Numbered from the stretch's first letter, positions 27,087 through 36,412 are shown. The stretch: DNA of 64,000 bases from Streptomyces alanosinicus (GCF_014650595.1 NZ_BMVG01000001.1:186001-250000); one strand, 5' to 3'. Program-made: numbers and translations. The notes: generated by a model from the letters alone, not told the origin.

Positions 27087-30000
27087 TCAGCCGGCCAGGC
27101 AGGACGGGCCGAGCAGCACCTTCAAGTCGCCGAACAGCGCGGGATCGGGCTTGACCCGGTGCCGGTCCAGGCGCAGCACCGTCGTCTTGCGCGGGCCTTG
27201 GAGCTTGATGCGGACCTCGCTGTCGCCCTTGTGGTGACTGAGGATCTCGCCGAGGCGGCTGACCATCGGCGGGGTGACCCTGGTGGCCGGGATGGTGAGG
27301 ATGACCGGCGCGTTGGTGCCCGCGTTGGACAGGTCCGGGACCATCAGCTCCATGGCGACGAGCCGGGGCACGTCCTCGCGCTTGTCGAGGCGTCCCTTGA
27401 CGAACACCACGGCGTCCTCGACGAGTTGGGTCGAGATGAGCTGGTACGTCGCCGGGAAGAACATGCACTCGATGGAGCCGGCGAGGTCCTCGACGGTGGC
27501 GATGGCCCAGGCGTTGCCCTGCTTGGTCATCTTGCGCTGCAGGCCCGAGATGATGCCGCCGATCGTGACGACCGCGCCGTCCGCGTGCTCGCCGCCGGTG
27601 AGCTGGGAGATGCCCGCGTCGGCCTTGTCCGACAGCACGTGCTCCAGGCCGAAGAGCGGGTGGTCGGAGACGTACAGACCGAGCATCTCCCGCTCCTGGG
27701 CGAGCAGATAGGTCTTGTCCCACTCGTCGGTGGTGAACTCCACGTCGAGTCCGAAGCCGGGCTCGCTGCTGGTCTCCTCGCCCATGCCGCCGAAGAGATC
27801 GAACTGTCCCTCGGCCTCCTTGCGCTTGACCGCGACCACGTTGTCGATCATCGGCTCGTACTGCGCCGTGAGCCCCTTGCGGGTGTGGCCCATGGTGTCG
27901 AAGGCGCCGGCCTTGATCAGCGATTCCGTGGTGCGCTTGTTGCACGCGACCGCCTCGACCTTGTCCAGATAGTCGGGGAAGGAGGCGTACTTGCCCTTCG
28001 CCTTGCGGCTTCTGATGATCGACTCCACCACGTTGGTGCCGACGTTGCGCACGGCTTCGAGGCCGAAGAGGATCACGTCGTCGCCCTGGGCGGCGAAGTT
28101 GTGCACCGACTCGTTGACGTTCGGCGGGAGCACCTTGATGCCCATGCGGCGGCACTCGTTGAGGTAGATCGCCGACTTGTCCTTGTCGTCCTTGACGGAG
28201 GTCAGCAGGGCGGCCATGTACTCGGCGGGGTAGTTCGCCTTCAGATAGGCGGTCCAGTACGTGACCAGGCCGTACGCGGAGGAGTGCGCCTTGTTGAACG
28301 CGTAGCCGGCGAACGGCACCAGGACGTCCCACAGGGCCTGGATCGCCGCGTCGGAGAACCCGTTCTTGCGGGCGCCCTCCTGGAAGATGGTGAAGTTCTT
28401 CGCCAGTTCCTCGGGCTTCTTCTTGCCCATGACGCGGCGCAGGATGTCGGCCTCGCCGAGCGAGTACCCGGCGATGATCTGGGCGGCCTTCTGCACCTGC
28501 TCCTGGTACACGATCAGGCCGTAGGTCAGGCCGAGGGTCTCCTTGAGCGGGTCCGCCAGCTCCGGGTGGATCGGCGTGATCTCCTGGCGGCCGTTCTTGC
28601 GCTCCGCGTAGTTGATGTGCGAGTTCATGCCCATCGGGCCCGGCCGGTACAGGGCCGAGACGGCGGAGATGTCCTCGAAGTTGTCGGGCTGCATCTGGCG
28701 CAGCAGGGAACGCATCGGGCCGCCGTCGAACTGGAACACGCCGAGCGTGTCACCGCGGCAGAGCAGCTCGTACGTCTTCGGGTCGTCGAGCGGCACTTCC
28801 AGCAGCTGCAGCTTGACGCCCTTGTTGGCCTCCACCATCTTCACGGCGTCGTCCATGATCGTGAGGTTCCTGAGGCCCAGGAAGTCCATCTTGATCAGGC
28901 CGAGCGACTCGCACTGGGGGTAGTCCCACTGTGTGATGGTCACGCCGTCGGTGTGGCGCACCCAGATCGGGGCGTGCTCGATGATCGGCTCGCTGGACAT
29001 GATCACACCGGCGGCGTGCACGCCCATCTGCCGGACCAGGCCCTCCACACCGCGCGCGGTGTCGATGACCTTCTTGACATCCGGTTCGTTCTCGTACATC
29101 CCCCGGACCTCGCCCGCCTCGTTGTAGCGGGGGTGTTCGGGGTTGGTGATGCCGTCGAGGTCGATGCCCTTGCCGAGGACGTCGGCGGGCATCGCCTTGG
29201 TGATGCGGTCACCCATCGCGTACGGGTAGCCGAGCACGCGCGCGGAGTCCTTGATCGCGTTCTTCGCCTTGATCTTGCCGTACGTGCCGATCATGGCGAC
29301 CTTGTCGGCGCCGTACTTCTCGGTCACGTACCTGATCACCTCGACGCGCCTGCGCTCGTCGAAGTCGATGTCGACGTCGGGCATGGAGACGCGCTCGGGG
29401 TTGAGGAACCGCTCGAAGATCAGCCCGTGCTCGATCGGGTCGAGGTCGGTGATGCCCATCGCGTACGCGACGATCGAACCCGCGGCGGAACCACGGCCGG
29501 GGCCCACCGCGATGCCGTTGTTCTTCGCCCACATGATGAAGTCGGCGACGACGAGGAAGTAGCCCGGGAACCCCATCTGGATGATGACGTCCATCTCGTA
29601 CTCCGCCTGCTTCTGGCGGTCCTCCGGGACGCCACCCGGGTAGCGGCGGTTCATGCCGCGCCGCACTTCCTCCTTGAACCAGGTGACGTTGGTGTAGCCC
29701 TCCTCCGGGATGTCGAACTTGGGCATGAGGTCGCGCTTCTCGAACATGCCCGTGGTGTCGACCATCTCGGCGACGAGGAGCGTGTTGGCGCAGCCCTCCT
29801 GCCAGGCGTCCGAGGAGTCGATGGCGTACATCTCGTCCGTGGACTTCAGGTAGTAGCCGGTGCCGTCGAACTTGAAGCGGTCGGGGTCGGAGAGGTTCTT
29901 GCCGGTCTGGATGCACAGCAGGGCGTCGTGGGCACCCGCCTCGTGCGCGTACGTGTAGTGCGAGTCGTTGGTGACCAGCGGGGGGATGCCGAGCTTCTTG

Positions 30001-30629
30001 CCGATCTCCAGGAGGCCGTCGCGGACCCGGTGCTCGATGTCGATGCCGTGGTCCATCAGCTCCAGGAAGTACCGGTCCTTGCCGAAGATGTCCTGGTAGT
30101 CGGCGGCGGCCTGCAGCGCCTCGTCGTACTGGCCGAGGCGGAGCCGGGTCTGGAGCTCGCCGGAGGGGCAGCCGGTGGAGGCGACGATGCCCTCGGACCA
30201 CTGGGAGATGGTCTCCTTGTCCATCCGGGGCCACTTCTGCAGCCAGCCCTCGGCGTAGGCGTCGGAGGAGAGCCGGAAGAGGTTGTGCAGACCGGTCTTG
30301 TTCACCGCCCACATCGTCTTGTGGGTGTAACCGCCGGAGCCGGAGACGTCGTCGCGCTTCTGGTGCGGCTGGCCCCACTGGATCTTGCGTTTGTTGCGCC
30401 GGGACTCGGGGGCGACATAGGCCTCGATCCCGATGATCGGGGTGATTCCGGCCTTTGTCGCGGAGTGGAAGAAGTCGTACGCCCCGTGGAGGTTGCCGTG
30501 GTCGGACATGGCGATGTGCGTCATGCCCATCTCATTGCAGGCATTGAACATGTCCTTGAGCCGCGCGGCACCGTCCAGCAGCGAGTACTGGGTGTGGACG
30601 TGCAGGTGCGTGAAGGGCGGCTTTGACAC
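27087..30629 (-). CDS. dnaE: DNA polymerase III subunit alpha (replicative)
   Basis: DnaE is the catalytic subunit of the replicative polymerase. The 1180-residue product has an N-terminal PHP domain starting HLHVHTQYSLLDGA (conserved His residues), the polymerase palm with PDVDIDFDERRR near residue 415 (two catalytic Asp) and VGPGRGSAAGS just before it, a helix-hairpin-helix region, and an OB domain near the end (VVTIGGIISGL, MAFFPAT-like MFFPATYQL). GTG at 30629 is chosen because GGAGG lies 7 bases upstream and the product then starts SKPPFTHLHVHTQ as in other Streptomyces. It is the essential DnaE1 type, not the mutagenic DnaE2. Confidence 0.97.
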   Translation of the reverse strand: MSKPPFTHLHVHTQYSLLDGAARLKDMFNACNEMGMTHIAMSDHGNLHGAYDFFHSATKAGITPIIGIEAYVAPESRRNKRKIQWGQPHQKRDDVSGSGGYTHKTMWAVNKTGLHNLFRLSSDAYAEGWLQKWPRMDKETISQWSEGIVASTGCPSGELQTRLRLGQYDEALQAAADYQDIFGKDRYFLELMDHGIDIEHRVRDGLLEIGKKLGIPPLVTNDSHYTYAHEAGAHDALLCIQTGKNLSDPDRFKFDGTGYYLKSTDEMYAIDSSDAWQEGCANTLLVAEMVDTTGMFEKRDLMPKFDIPEEGYTNVTWFKEEVRRGMNRRYPGGVPEDRQKQAEYEMDVIIQMGFPGYFLVVADFIMWAKNNGIAVGPGRGSAAGSIVAYAMGITDLDPIEHGLIFERFLNPERVSMPDVDIDFDERRRVEVIRYVTEKYGADKVAMIGTYGKIKAKNAIKDSARVLGYPYAMGDRITKAMPADVLGKGIDLDGITNPEHPRYNEAGEVRGMYENEPDVKKVIDTARGVEGLVRQMGVHAAGVIMSSEPIIEHAPIWVRHTDGVTITQWDYPQCESLGLIKMDFLGLRNLTIMDDAVKMVEANKGVKLQLLEVPLDDPKTYELLCRGDTLGVFQFDGGPMRSLLRQMQPDNFEDISAVSALYRPGPMGMNSHINYAERKNGRQEITPIHPELADPLKETLGLTYGLIVYQEQVQKAAQIIAGYSLGEADILRRVMGKKKPEELAKNFTIFQEGARKNGFSDAAIQALWDVLVPFAGYAFNKAHSSAYGLVTYWTAYLKANYPAEYMAALLTSVKDDKDKSAIYLNECRRMGIKVLPPNVNESVHNFAAQGDDVILFGLEAVRNVGTNVVESIIRSRKAKGKYASFPDYLDKVEAVACNKRTTESLIKAGAFDTMGHTRKGLTAQYEPMIDNVVAVKRKEAEGQFDLFGGMGEETSSEPGFGLDVEFTTDEWDKTYLLAQEREMLGLYVSDHPLFGLEHVLSDKADAGISQLTGGEHADGAVVTIGGIISGLQRKMTKQGNAWAIATVEDLAGSIECMFFPATYQLISTQLVEDAVVFVKGRLDKREDVPRLVAMELMVPDLSNAGTNAPVILTIPATRVTPPMVSRLGEILSHHKGDSEVRIKLQGPRKTTVLRLDRHRVKPDPALFGDLKVLLGPSCLAG

Positions 30630-30713
30630 GGTATGGCCTCCAACGGAAAACACTGGGGGACGGGCGGGCGGACAGTTCTGGGGTCAGCGTCGAAGTCTAT
30701 GCCCCGGGACTGA

Positions 30714-30779
30714 CACTGGAGTGATTCTGTGGCGCGAAGCGCCTCGATGAGGGGCGGCGGTCGGGAGACGGGCGGGCAG
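30714..30779 (+). repeat. Conserved 66-bp intergenic element, copy B
   Basis: This is the second copy of the element at 9441-9506: CACTGGA, an 11-base variable gap, GCGCGAAGCG, CTCGATGAGGGG and a G-rich tail at the same spacing. Within it GGCGC-GAA-GCGCC and CTC-GAT-GAG are small palindromes. It lies in the divergent dnaE/DUF2252 region, 105 bases before the DUF2252 start. Confidence 0.7.
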
Positions 30780-30884
30780 TCCGGCCGTACCTTCATGCGG
30801 GAACCGGGCACTCCCGCGTGGCGTCGCCCGTTGATACGGCAGAAACGCTGTCGTACAGGTATTTGCACCAGGAGGCACCCCGCG

Positions 30885-32210
30885 ATGTCGGTCCCCCAGC
30901 TCAGCGACGAGCAGCGCGGCGAGGAGATCCTCGCCGTCTTCGACACCGCCTTCGGCCGGCTCCTGGCCGCCGACCCGGCCGCGTTCCGGGTGAAGTTCCG
31001 GAAGATGGCGGCCTCGGCCTTCGCGTTCTACCGGGGCACGGCGTGCCTCTTCTACCACGACCTCGACGCCGAGAAGCGCGGCGGCCCGTTCCTGGACGAC
31101 CGCACCTCGCGCGTGTGGATCCACGGCGACCTGCACGCGGAGAACTTCGGCACGTACATGGACGCGGACGGCCGCCTGGTCTTCAACGTCAACGACTTCG
31201 ACGAGGCGTACGTCGGCCCGTTCACCTGGGACCTGAAGCGCTTCGCGGCATCGATCGCCCTCATCGGGTACGCGAAAGCACTCAGCGACGAGCAGATCAC
31301 CGAGCTGGTCTCGGTCTACGCCGCCGCCTACCGCGAGCGCGTCCACGCCCTCGCCACGGGCGCCAAGCGCGACGAGGTGCCGCCGTTCACCCTGGACAGC
31401 GCCGAGGGCCCGCTGCTGGGCGCCCTGCGGGCCGCCCGGTCGCTGACCCGCTTCGAGCTGCTGGAGTCGATGACCGAGATCCGTGACTTCGAGCGCCGCT
31501 TCGCGCCGGGCGGCGGCTCCATCGAGCTGGACGCGGCCACTCGCTACAAGGTCCTCGCGGCCTTCGACGGCTATCTGGAGACGCTGCCGGACTCCTCCCT
31601 GGCCCGCCCGGACTCCTACCGCGTCAAGGACGTCGTCGGCCGCCGGGGCATCGGCATAGGGTCCGCCGGCCTGCCGTCGTACAACATCCTGCTGGAGGGC
31701 CACAGCGACGCCCTGGAGAACGACGTCGTGATCTACATCAAGCAGGCCCAGACCCCGGCCGTCTCCCGGCACATCACGGATCCCGCCATCGCCGGCTACT
31801 TCGAGCACGAGGGCCACCGCACGGTGATCTCCCAGCGTGCCCTGCAGGCGCACGCCGACCCGTGGCTGGGCTGGACCGAGCTGGACGGCGCGGGCCAGCT
31901 GGTCGCCGAGGTCTCGCCGTACGCCGTCGACCTGGACTGGAGCGAGCTCGACGACCCGGAGGAGATCGCCCAGGTCGTCGCCGACCTGGGCCGGGCCACC
32001 GCGACGATGCACGCGGCGGCGGACGACACCTCCGGCGAGTCCCTGGTGCCGTTCTCCACCGAGCGGGCCATCGACGCGGCGCTCGCCGCCGACGAGGAGG
32101 GTTTCGCGCCCCTCCTGGTGGAATTCGCGCACCGCTACGGCGCACGCGCGCGTGCCGACCACCAGATCTTCGTCGACCTGTTCCGCAACGGCCGAATTCC
32201 GGGGCTGTGA
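30885..32210 (+). CDS. DUF2252 family protein with kinase-like fold
   Basis: The 441-residue product belongs to DUF2252. Motifs of the protein kinase/aminoglycoside phosphotransferase fold are visible: WIHGDLHAENFGTY resembles the catalytic loop (HGDxHxxN) and FNVNDFDEAYVGPFTWDLKR the metal-binding DFD segment, with a late VIYIKQAQT strand-lysine. The N-terminal part KFRKMAASAFAFYRGTACLFYHD is the DUF2252 hallmark. Substrate unknown. The ATG at 30885 has AGGAGG at a good distance. It is the first gene of a rightward group and diverges from dnaE. Confidence 0.85.
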   Translation: MSVPQLSDEQRGEEILAVFDTAFGRLLAADPAAFRVKFRKMAASAFAFYRGTACLFYHDLDAEKRGGPFLDDRTSRVWIHGDLHAENFGTYMDADGRLVFNVNDFDEAYVGPFTWDLKRFAASIALIGYAKALSDEQITELVSVYAAAYRERVHALATGAKRDEVPPFTLDSAEGPLLGALRAARSLTRFELLESMTEIRDFERRFAPGGGSIELDAATRYKVLAAFDGYLETLPDSSLARPDSYRVKDVVGRRGIGIGSAGLPSYNILLEGHSDALENDVVIYIKQAQTPAVSRHITDPAIAGYFEHEGHRTVISQRALQAHADPWLGWTELDGAGQLVAEVSPYAVDLDWSELDDPEEIAQVVADLGRATATMHAAADDTSGESLVPFSTERAIDAALAADEEGFAPLLVEFAHRYGARARADHQIFVDLFRNGRIPGL

Positions 32211-32249
32211 CCTTCGCACCATCACAGGCACTCTTTAGGGGTCTCTTAC

Positions 32250-32261
32250 TCACGTACGTGA
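32250..32261. promoter_or_regulatory. Perfect 12-bp palindrome
   Basis: TCACGTACGTGA lies 16 bases before the ATG at 32278, in a 67-base gap. Its position suggests an operator, possibly for a TetR-like regulator, and TTTAGG upstream could belong to a -10. No regulator gene is adjacent. Confidence 0.4.
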
Positions 32262-32277
32262 CAGACTCTTTTCCGCT

Positions 32278-32967
32278 ATGGACATATCCGGGACCCAGCT
32301 CAGAGCCGTGCGCGCGGCGCTGTTCACGGCAGTCGTCGTGACGCTCAGCACCGCGTCGCACGTGCTGCTGTCCCGGGCCCCGCTGCCGACGGGGACGGTG
32401 CTGGCGGTCTGCGCGGGCGTGTTCGCCGGCGCGTACGCGCTGGCGGGCCGCGAGCGCGGCTTCGCCCGGATCGCGGTACTGCTGATCCCGCTGGAGCTGA
32501 CCGCCGACACGGTGTTCACCACCGGCCAGAACACCTGCTACGGCCGGGCGGGCGGCCCGGTCGCCGGCCCGCTGCACACGTTCGGCTTCAACGTGCTGTG
32601 CGAGGGCGGTGCCGTCGGCACCCCGCTGGCCCAGATGACCGGCGCCCGCGGCCGCCCCGAGGCGATACTGGCGCACACCAGTCCGGCGGCCGCCTGGCTG
32701 CTGCTCGCCGCGCACATCGGCGTGGGCCTGCTCGCCGCCGCCTGGCTGCGCCGGGGCGAGCGGGCGCTGACGCAGCTGCTGCGCGCGGTCGCCGCCACCA
32801 CCTTCCGGCCGCTGCTGCTCGCGGCGGCCGCGGTCGCCGTCCGGCTGACCCCGGTGCGCCGGCTGCCCCGCCCGGCGCCGCGCCGGACCACCGCCCGCGA
32901 TCTGCTTCTCGTGCACTCCCTGGGACGGCGTGGACCGCCGTGCTCATCCGCCCTCGCCCCCTGCTGA
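32278..32967 (+). CDS. Conserved membrane protein of unknown function
   Basis: The 229-residue product has four or five transmembrane helices (about residues 10-30, 37-55, 60-80, 130-150 and 165-185) and a basic Arg/Pro-rich C-terminus. Two Cys residues lie in an external loop (GQNTCYGRAGG and FGFNVLCEGG) and could form a disulfide. I recognise no family. No ribosome-binding site is visible before the ATG. The thioredoxin-fold gene follows on the same strand, 134 bases away. Confidence 0.65.
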   Translation: MDISGTQLRAVRAALFTAVVVTLSTASHVLLSRAPLPTGTVLAVCAGVFAGAYALAGRERGFARIAVLLIPLELTADTVFTTGQNTCYGRAGGPVAGPLHTFGFNVLCEGGAVGTPLAQMTGARGRPEAILAHTSPAAAWLLLAAHIGVGLLAAAWLRRGERALTQLLRAVAATTFRPLLLAAAAVAVRLTPVRRLPRPAPRRTTARDLLLVHSLGRRGPPCSSALAPC

Positions 32968-33101
32968 GCGTCGCCGCCCGAGCGACGCCGGCTCCGCAGC
33001 GCCCCGTCGGACGGCGCCGGGGCGGCGGCATCTGAGCACAGCCAGTCCCCCACACGTATCCCGCGTACGGCATGTGCGCGTCCCACACGGAGATCATCAG
33101 T

Positions 33102-33914
33102 ATGAGCAAGCGGAACAGTCAGTCGGCGAAGACGGCGGCCCGAGAGCGGCTGCGCGAGGAGCGCGAGCGCCAGGCCAAGCGGGACAAGGCCAGGCGGCAG
33201 GTCATGGTGGCCGCCTCGGTCGTGGCCGTGCTGGCCGTGGCCGGCGGCATCGGCTACGCCGTCGTCCAGGCGAACAAGCCCACCGGATGGGAAGCCGCGA
33301 AGGACCAGAAGCTCGTGAAGCCGGCCAACACCACGGGCGCGGACGGCACGACCGTCATCATCGGCAAGAGCACCGCCAAGAAGACCCTCACCATCTACGA
33401 GGACCCGCGCTGCCCGATCTGCGCCCATTTCGAGCAGGTCGTCGGTACGACCGTGAAGAAGGACCTCGACGAGGGCAAGTACAAGCTCCGGTACGTCGGC
33501 GCCACCTTCCTCGACAACAACCTGCCCGGTGTGGGCTCCAAGAACGCGCTGAGCGCCCTCGGCGCCGCGCTCAACGTCAGCCCCGAGGCGTTCCTCGAGT
33601 TCCGGTCCTCGATGTACTCGGCGAAGTGGCACCCCGACGAGAACGACGACAAGTTCAAGGACGACGCCTATCTGATCAAGATCGCCGACACGGTCCCCGC
33701 CCTGAAGGGCAACGCGGCGTTCCAGAAGGCCGTGAAGGACGGCACCTACGACAGGTGGGCGCTGGAGGAGTCCAAGATCTTCGACAAGGACGGCATCGAG
33801 GGCACGCCGACCCTGAAGATGGACGACAAGACGCTGACCGGCCCCGGCGGCAAGAACCCGCCCTTGACCGTGGCCGATTTCAACAAGGCGGTCGACGCGG
33901 AGCTGAAGAGCTGA
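33102..33914 (+). CDS. Membrane-anchored DsbA-like thioredoxin-fold protein (second copy)
   Basis: The 270-residue product is built like the one at 1538-2314: a charged N-terminus with ARERLREERERQAKRDKARR, one transmembrane helix (about 34-55) and an extracytoplasmic DsbA-like domain with CPIC at 104-107 and the cis-Pro motif GTPTLKM. The ATG at 33102 has GGAG 9 bases upstream. It would act on disulfides in exported proteins. The terminator at 33942-33978 follows, so it does not share a transcript with phoD. Confidence 0.85.
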   Translation: MSKRNSQSAKTAARERLREERERQAKRDKARRQVMVAASVVAVLAVAGGIGYAVVQANKPTGWEAAKDQKLVKPANTTGADGTTVIIGKSTAKKTLTIYEDPRCPICAHFEQVVGTTVKKDLDEGKYKLRYVGATFLDNNLPGVGSKNALSALGAALNVSPEAFLEFRSSMYSAKWHPDENDDKFKDDAYLIKIADTVPALKGNAAFQKAVKDGTYDRWALEESKIFDKDGIEGTPTLKMDDKTLTGPGGKNPPLTVADFNKAVDAELKS

Positions 33915-33941
33915 CGCTCCGTCAGATTTCGACTTTCGCGT

Positions 33942-33978
33942 GAAGAGCGGGCGAACATTGGCTGTTCGCCCGCTCTTC
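33942..33978. terminator. Hairpin terminator before phoD
   Basis: Perfect 16-base arms (33942-33957 and 33963-33978, GAAGAGCGGGCGAACA and complement) enclose a 5-base loop, 27 bases after the thioredoxin-fold gene. The right arm also reads as a PHO-box-like half. Confidence 0.8.
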
Positions 33979-34000
33979 TGCGCGTACCGGTCAGTAACCT
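33964..34000 (+). promoter_or_regulatory. Candidate PHO box and -10 of phoD
   Basis: GTTCGCCCGCT followed by CTTCTGCGCGT (33964-33985) resembles two 11-base PhoP-binding repeat units (consensus near GTTCACCnnnn). TAACCT at 33995-34000 is a possible -10, 8 bases before the GTG. No ribosome-binding site is present, so the mRNA may be leaderless. The fit to the consensus is only moderate. Confidence 0.35.
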
Positions 34001-34008
34001 GATCGCCT

Positions 34009-35679
34009 GTGACCAGTCGAAGCAGATCACTTTCGGCCGCCGAAGGCCGCAACTCCCTCTCGCCCCGCCGCCGTACGGTCGTCAAGGCCGCGGCGGCGAC
34101 CGCTGTGCTGGCCGCGCCGCTCGCCGCCGCGCTTCCCGCGCGCGCCGCCGGCCAGGCCCCCGCCTTCCTGCACGGTGTCGCCTCCGGCGACCCGCTGCCC
34201 GACGGCGTGCTGCTGTGGACCCGGGTGACCCCGACCCCGCAGGCCGTCCCCGGCTCCGGGATCGGCCCGGACACCGACGTGAGCTGGGTCGTCGCCAAGG
34301 ACAAGGCGTTCACCAGCATCGTCGCCAAGGGCACCGTCAAAGCGACTGCCGCCTCCGACCACACCGTGAAGGCCGACGTCCGCGGTCTGCAGCCGGCGAC
34401 CGACTACTGGTTCCGGTTCTCGGCCGGCGGCACCGACTCGCCGGTGGCCCGCACCCGTACCGCCCCGGCGGCGGACGCGTCCGTCGCGGGCCTGCGCTTC
34501 GGCGTGGTCACCTGCGCCAACTGGGAGGCGGGCTACTTCGCCTCCTACCGTCACCTCGCCGCCCGGAGCGACCTGGACGCCTGGCTGCACCTCGGCGACT
34601 ACATCTACGAGTACAAGTCCGGCGAGTACGCGGCCCGCGGCACGGTCGTCCGCCCGCACGCGCCCGCCAACGAGATCATCACGCTCGCCGACTACCGGAT
34701 CCGGCACGGCAAGTACAAGACCGACCCCGATCTGCAGGCCCTGCACGTGAAGGCGCCGGTCATAGCGATCTGGGACGACCACGAGTTCGCCGACAACGCC
34801 TGGTCGGGCGGCGCGGTCAACCACACCGAGGGCGCCGAGGGCACCTGGACCGCCCGCAAGGCGGCCGCCAAGCAGGCCTACTTCGAGTGGATGCCGGTCC
34901 GGCCCGCCGTCGAGGGCACCACCTACCGGCGGCTGCGCTTCGGCAAGCTCGCCGATCTGTCGCTGCTGGACCTGCGCTCCTTCCGCTCCCAGCAGGCGTC
35001 CGCGGGCAGCGGCTCGGTGGACGACCCGAACCGGACGATGACCGGCCGCGCCCAGCTCGACTGGCTGAAGGCGGGGCTCAAGGCCTCCGACACCAAGTGG
35101 CGGCTGGTCGGCAACTCCGTGATGATCGCGCCGTTCGTCATCGGCTCCCTCACCGCCGACCTGCTCAAGCCGCTCGCCAAGCTGCTCGACCTGCCGCAGG
35201 ACGGCATCGGCGTCAACACCGACCAGTGGGACGGCTACACCCACGACCGCCGCGAGCTCCTGGACCATCTGCGCTCGAACGCCATCGGCAACACCGTCTT
35301 CCTGACCGGTGACATCCATATGTCCTGGGCCAACGACGTGCCGGTGGACGCGGGCACCTATCCGCTGTCGCCGTCGGCGGCCACCGAGTTCGTGATCACC
35401 TCGGTGACCTCCGACAACCTCGACGACATCGTGAAGGTCCCCGAGGGCGTGGTCTCCGCGGTCGCCGCGCCGCTCATCGAGGCCGCCAACCGGCACGTCC
35501 ACTGGGTGGACACCGACCGGCACGGCTACGGCGTGCTGGACATCACCGCCGACCGCGCGCAGATGGACTACTACGTCCTGTCCGACCGCACCGACGCGAA
35601 CGCGACGTCCGCGTGGGAGCGTTCGTACCGCACCCGCAGCGGCACGCAGAAGGTCGAGCGGACCTACGACCCGGTGTAG
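34009..35679 (+). CDS. phoD: Secreted alkaline phosphatase, PhoD family
   Basis: PhoD hydrolyses phosphate mono- and diesters outside the cell using Ca2+/Fe3+. The 556-residue product starts with a Tat signal ([20 protein letters not shown] with an RR motif, cleavage after about residue 46, ARA-AG). Metal ligands are visible in [37 protein letters not shown] and [10 protein letters not shown]. The GTG at 34009 lacks a ribosome-binding site and follows a possible -10. In S. coelicolor the gene in this place (SCO2068) is phosphate-regulated. It converges on the hydrolase gene with a 6-base gap. Confidence 0.93.
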   Translation: MTSRSRSLSAAEGRNSLSPRRRTVVKAAAATAVLAAPLAAALPARAAGQAPAFLHGVASGDPLPDGVLLWTRVTPTPQAVPGSGIGPDTDVSWVVAKDKAFTSIVAKGTVKATAASDHTVKADVRGLQPATDYWFRFSAGGTDSPVARTRTAPAADASVAGLRFGVVTCANWEAGYFASYRHLAARSDLDAWLHLGDYIYEYKSGEYAARGTVVRPHAPANEIITLADYRIRHGKYKTDPDLQALHVKAPVIAIWDDHEFADNAWSGGAVNHTEGAEGTWTARKAAAKQAYFEWMPVRPAVEGTTYRRLRFGKLADLSLLDLRSFRSQQASAGSGSVDDPNRTMTGRAQLDWLKAGLKASDTKWRLVGNSVMIAPFVIGSLTADLLKPLAKLLDLPQDGIGVNTDQWDGYTHDRRELLDHLRSNAIGNTVFLTGDIHMSWANDVPVDAGTYPLSPSAATEFVITSVTSDNLDDIVKVPEGVVSAVAAPLIEAANRHVHWVDTDRHGYGVLDITADRAQMDYYVLSDRTDANATSAWERSYRTRSGTQKVERTYDPV

Positions 35680-35685
35680 CGGCGG

Positions 35686-36264
35686 CTACCCGGACTGCAG
35701 ACCGTCGAGGAAGCCGAGAGCCACCCGCCAGGTGGCCTCGGCGGCCTCGGCGTCGTAGTCCGGCAGCTCCGGGTCGGTGTACAGGTGCCCGGCCCCGGCG
35801 TACCGATAGACCTCCACATCGGCGCCCGCCCGGCCCATCTGCAGATACCAGGCGCTCAGCCAGTCGTCCGTCTCGAACGGGTCCGGCTCGGCCACATGCA
35901 GCTGGACGGGCAGCTCGTCGGCCTCCGCGTTCGGCGCGATGTCCGACGTGCCGTGCAGAAGCAGCAGCCCGCGCGCCTTGTCGTCGCCGAGGGCCAGGGT
36001 CTGGGCGACGGAGGCCCCGAGCGAGAACCCCGCGTACACGAGCCCGCGCTCGGAGTACGGCGCCGCCGCGAGCACGGCCCGCTTCAGCAACTCCTCCTTG
36101 CCGATGCGCTCCTTGAACTCCATGCCCTCCTCGACGGTGTCGAACGTGTGCCCCTCGAAGAGGTCCGGCGTCCACACCTCGTGGCCGGCCGCGCGCAGCC
36201 GGTCCGCGGCCTCGCGCACCGCGGGCCTCAGGCCGTAGGTCGAGTGAAAAAGCATGATGTTCAT
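35686..36264 (-). CDS. Dienelactone hydrolase family protein
   Basis: The 192-residue product is an alpha/beta hydrolase. GFSLGASVAQTLA holds the nucleophile elbow (Ser where classical dienelactone hydrolase has Cys), a central Asp lies near EPDPFETDD and the catalytic His in GHLYTDPELPDYD. The substrate is unknown. The ATG at 36264 gives MNIMLFHSTYGLRPAVREAADRLR; upstream frame extension is Gly/Arg-rich and not supported. A hairpin at 36310-36339 separates it from the SDR gene. Confidence 0.85.
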   Translation of the reverse strand: MNIMLFHSTYGLRPAVREAADRLRAAGHEVWTPDLFEGHTFDTVEEGMEFKERIGKEELLKRAVLAAAPYSERGLVYAGFSLGASVAQTLALGDDKARGLLLLHGTSDIAPNAEADELPVQLHVAEPDPFETDDWLSAWYLQMGRAGADVEVYRYAGAGHLYTDPELPDYDAEAAEATWRVALGFLDGLQSG

Positions 36265-36309
36265 GAGGCCATGGTGCCAGCCGGTGCGCCACCACCGGAC
36301 CCGCCGGCC

Positions 36310-36339
36310 CCGGGAACACACCGGACCCGCTGTTCCCGG
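36310..36339 (-). terminator. Terminator-like hairpin after the SDR gene
   Basis: Arms CCGGGAACA and TGTTCCCGG (36310-36318, 36331-36339) enclose a 12-base loop between the SDR stop codon and the hydrolase start. It is likely a weak terminator. Confidence 0.5.
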
Positions 36340-36380
36340 CCGCCCGGCACCGCTGCTTCCTGCCGCCCGGCACCGCTGCT
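36339..36380. repeat. Direct repeat in the intergenic gap
   Basis: GCCGCCCGGCACCGCTGCT occurs at 36339-36357 and 36362-36380, period 23. It appears to be a local duplication; no function is apparent. Confidence 0.6.
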
Positions 36381-36412
36381 CCGCAGCGACCGTCACAGAC
36401 CTTCGGGGGCCG

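Noticed and set aside
27078..30626. A 1182-codon open frame on the plus strand, opposite dnaE
   Set aside because: It is the mirror frame of a high-GC gene: no stops arise because of codon bias. Its product is low-complexity Val/Gly/Leu/Arg, with no motif or ribosome-binding site, while the minus strand encodes a complete DnaE.
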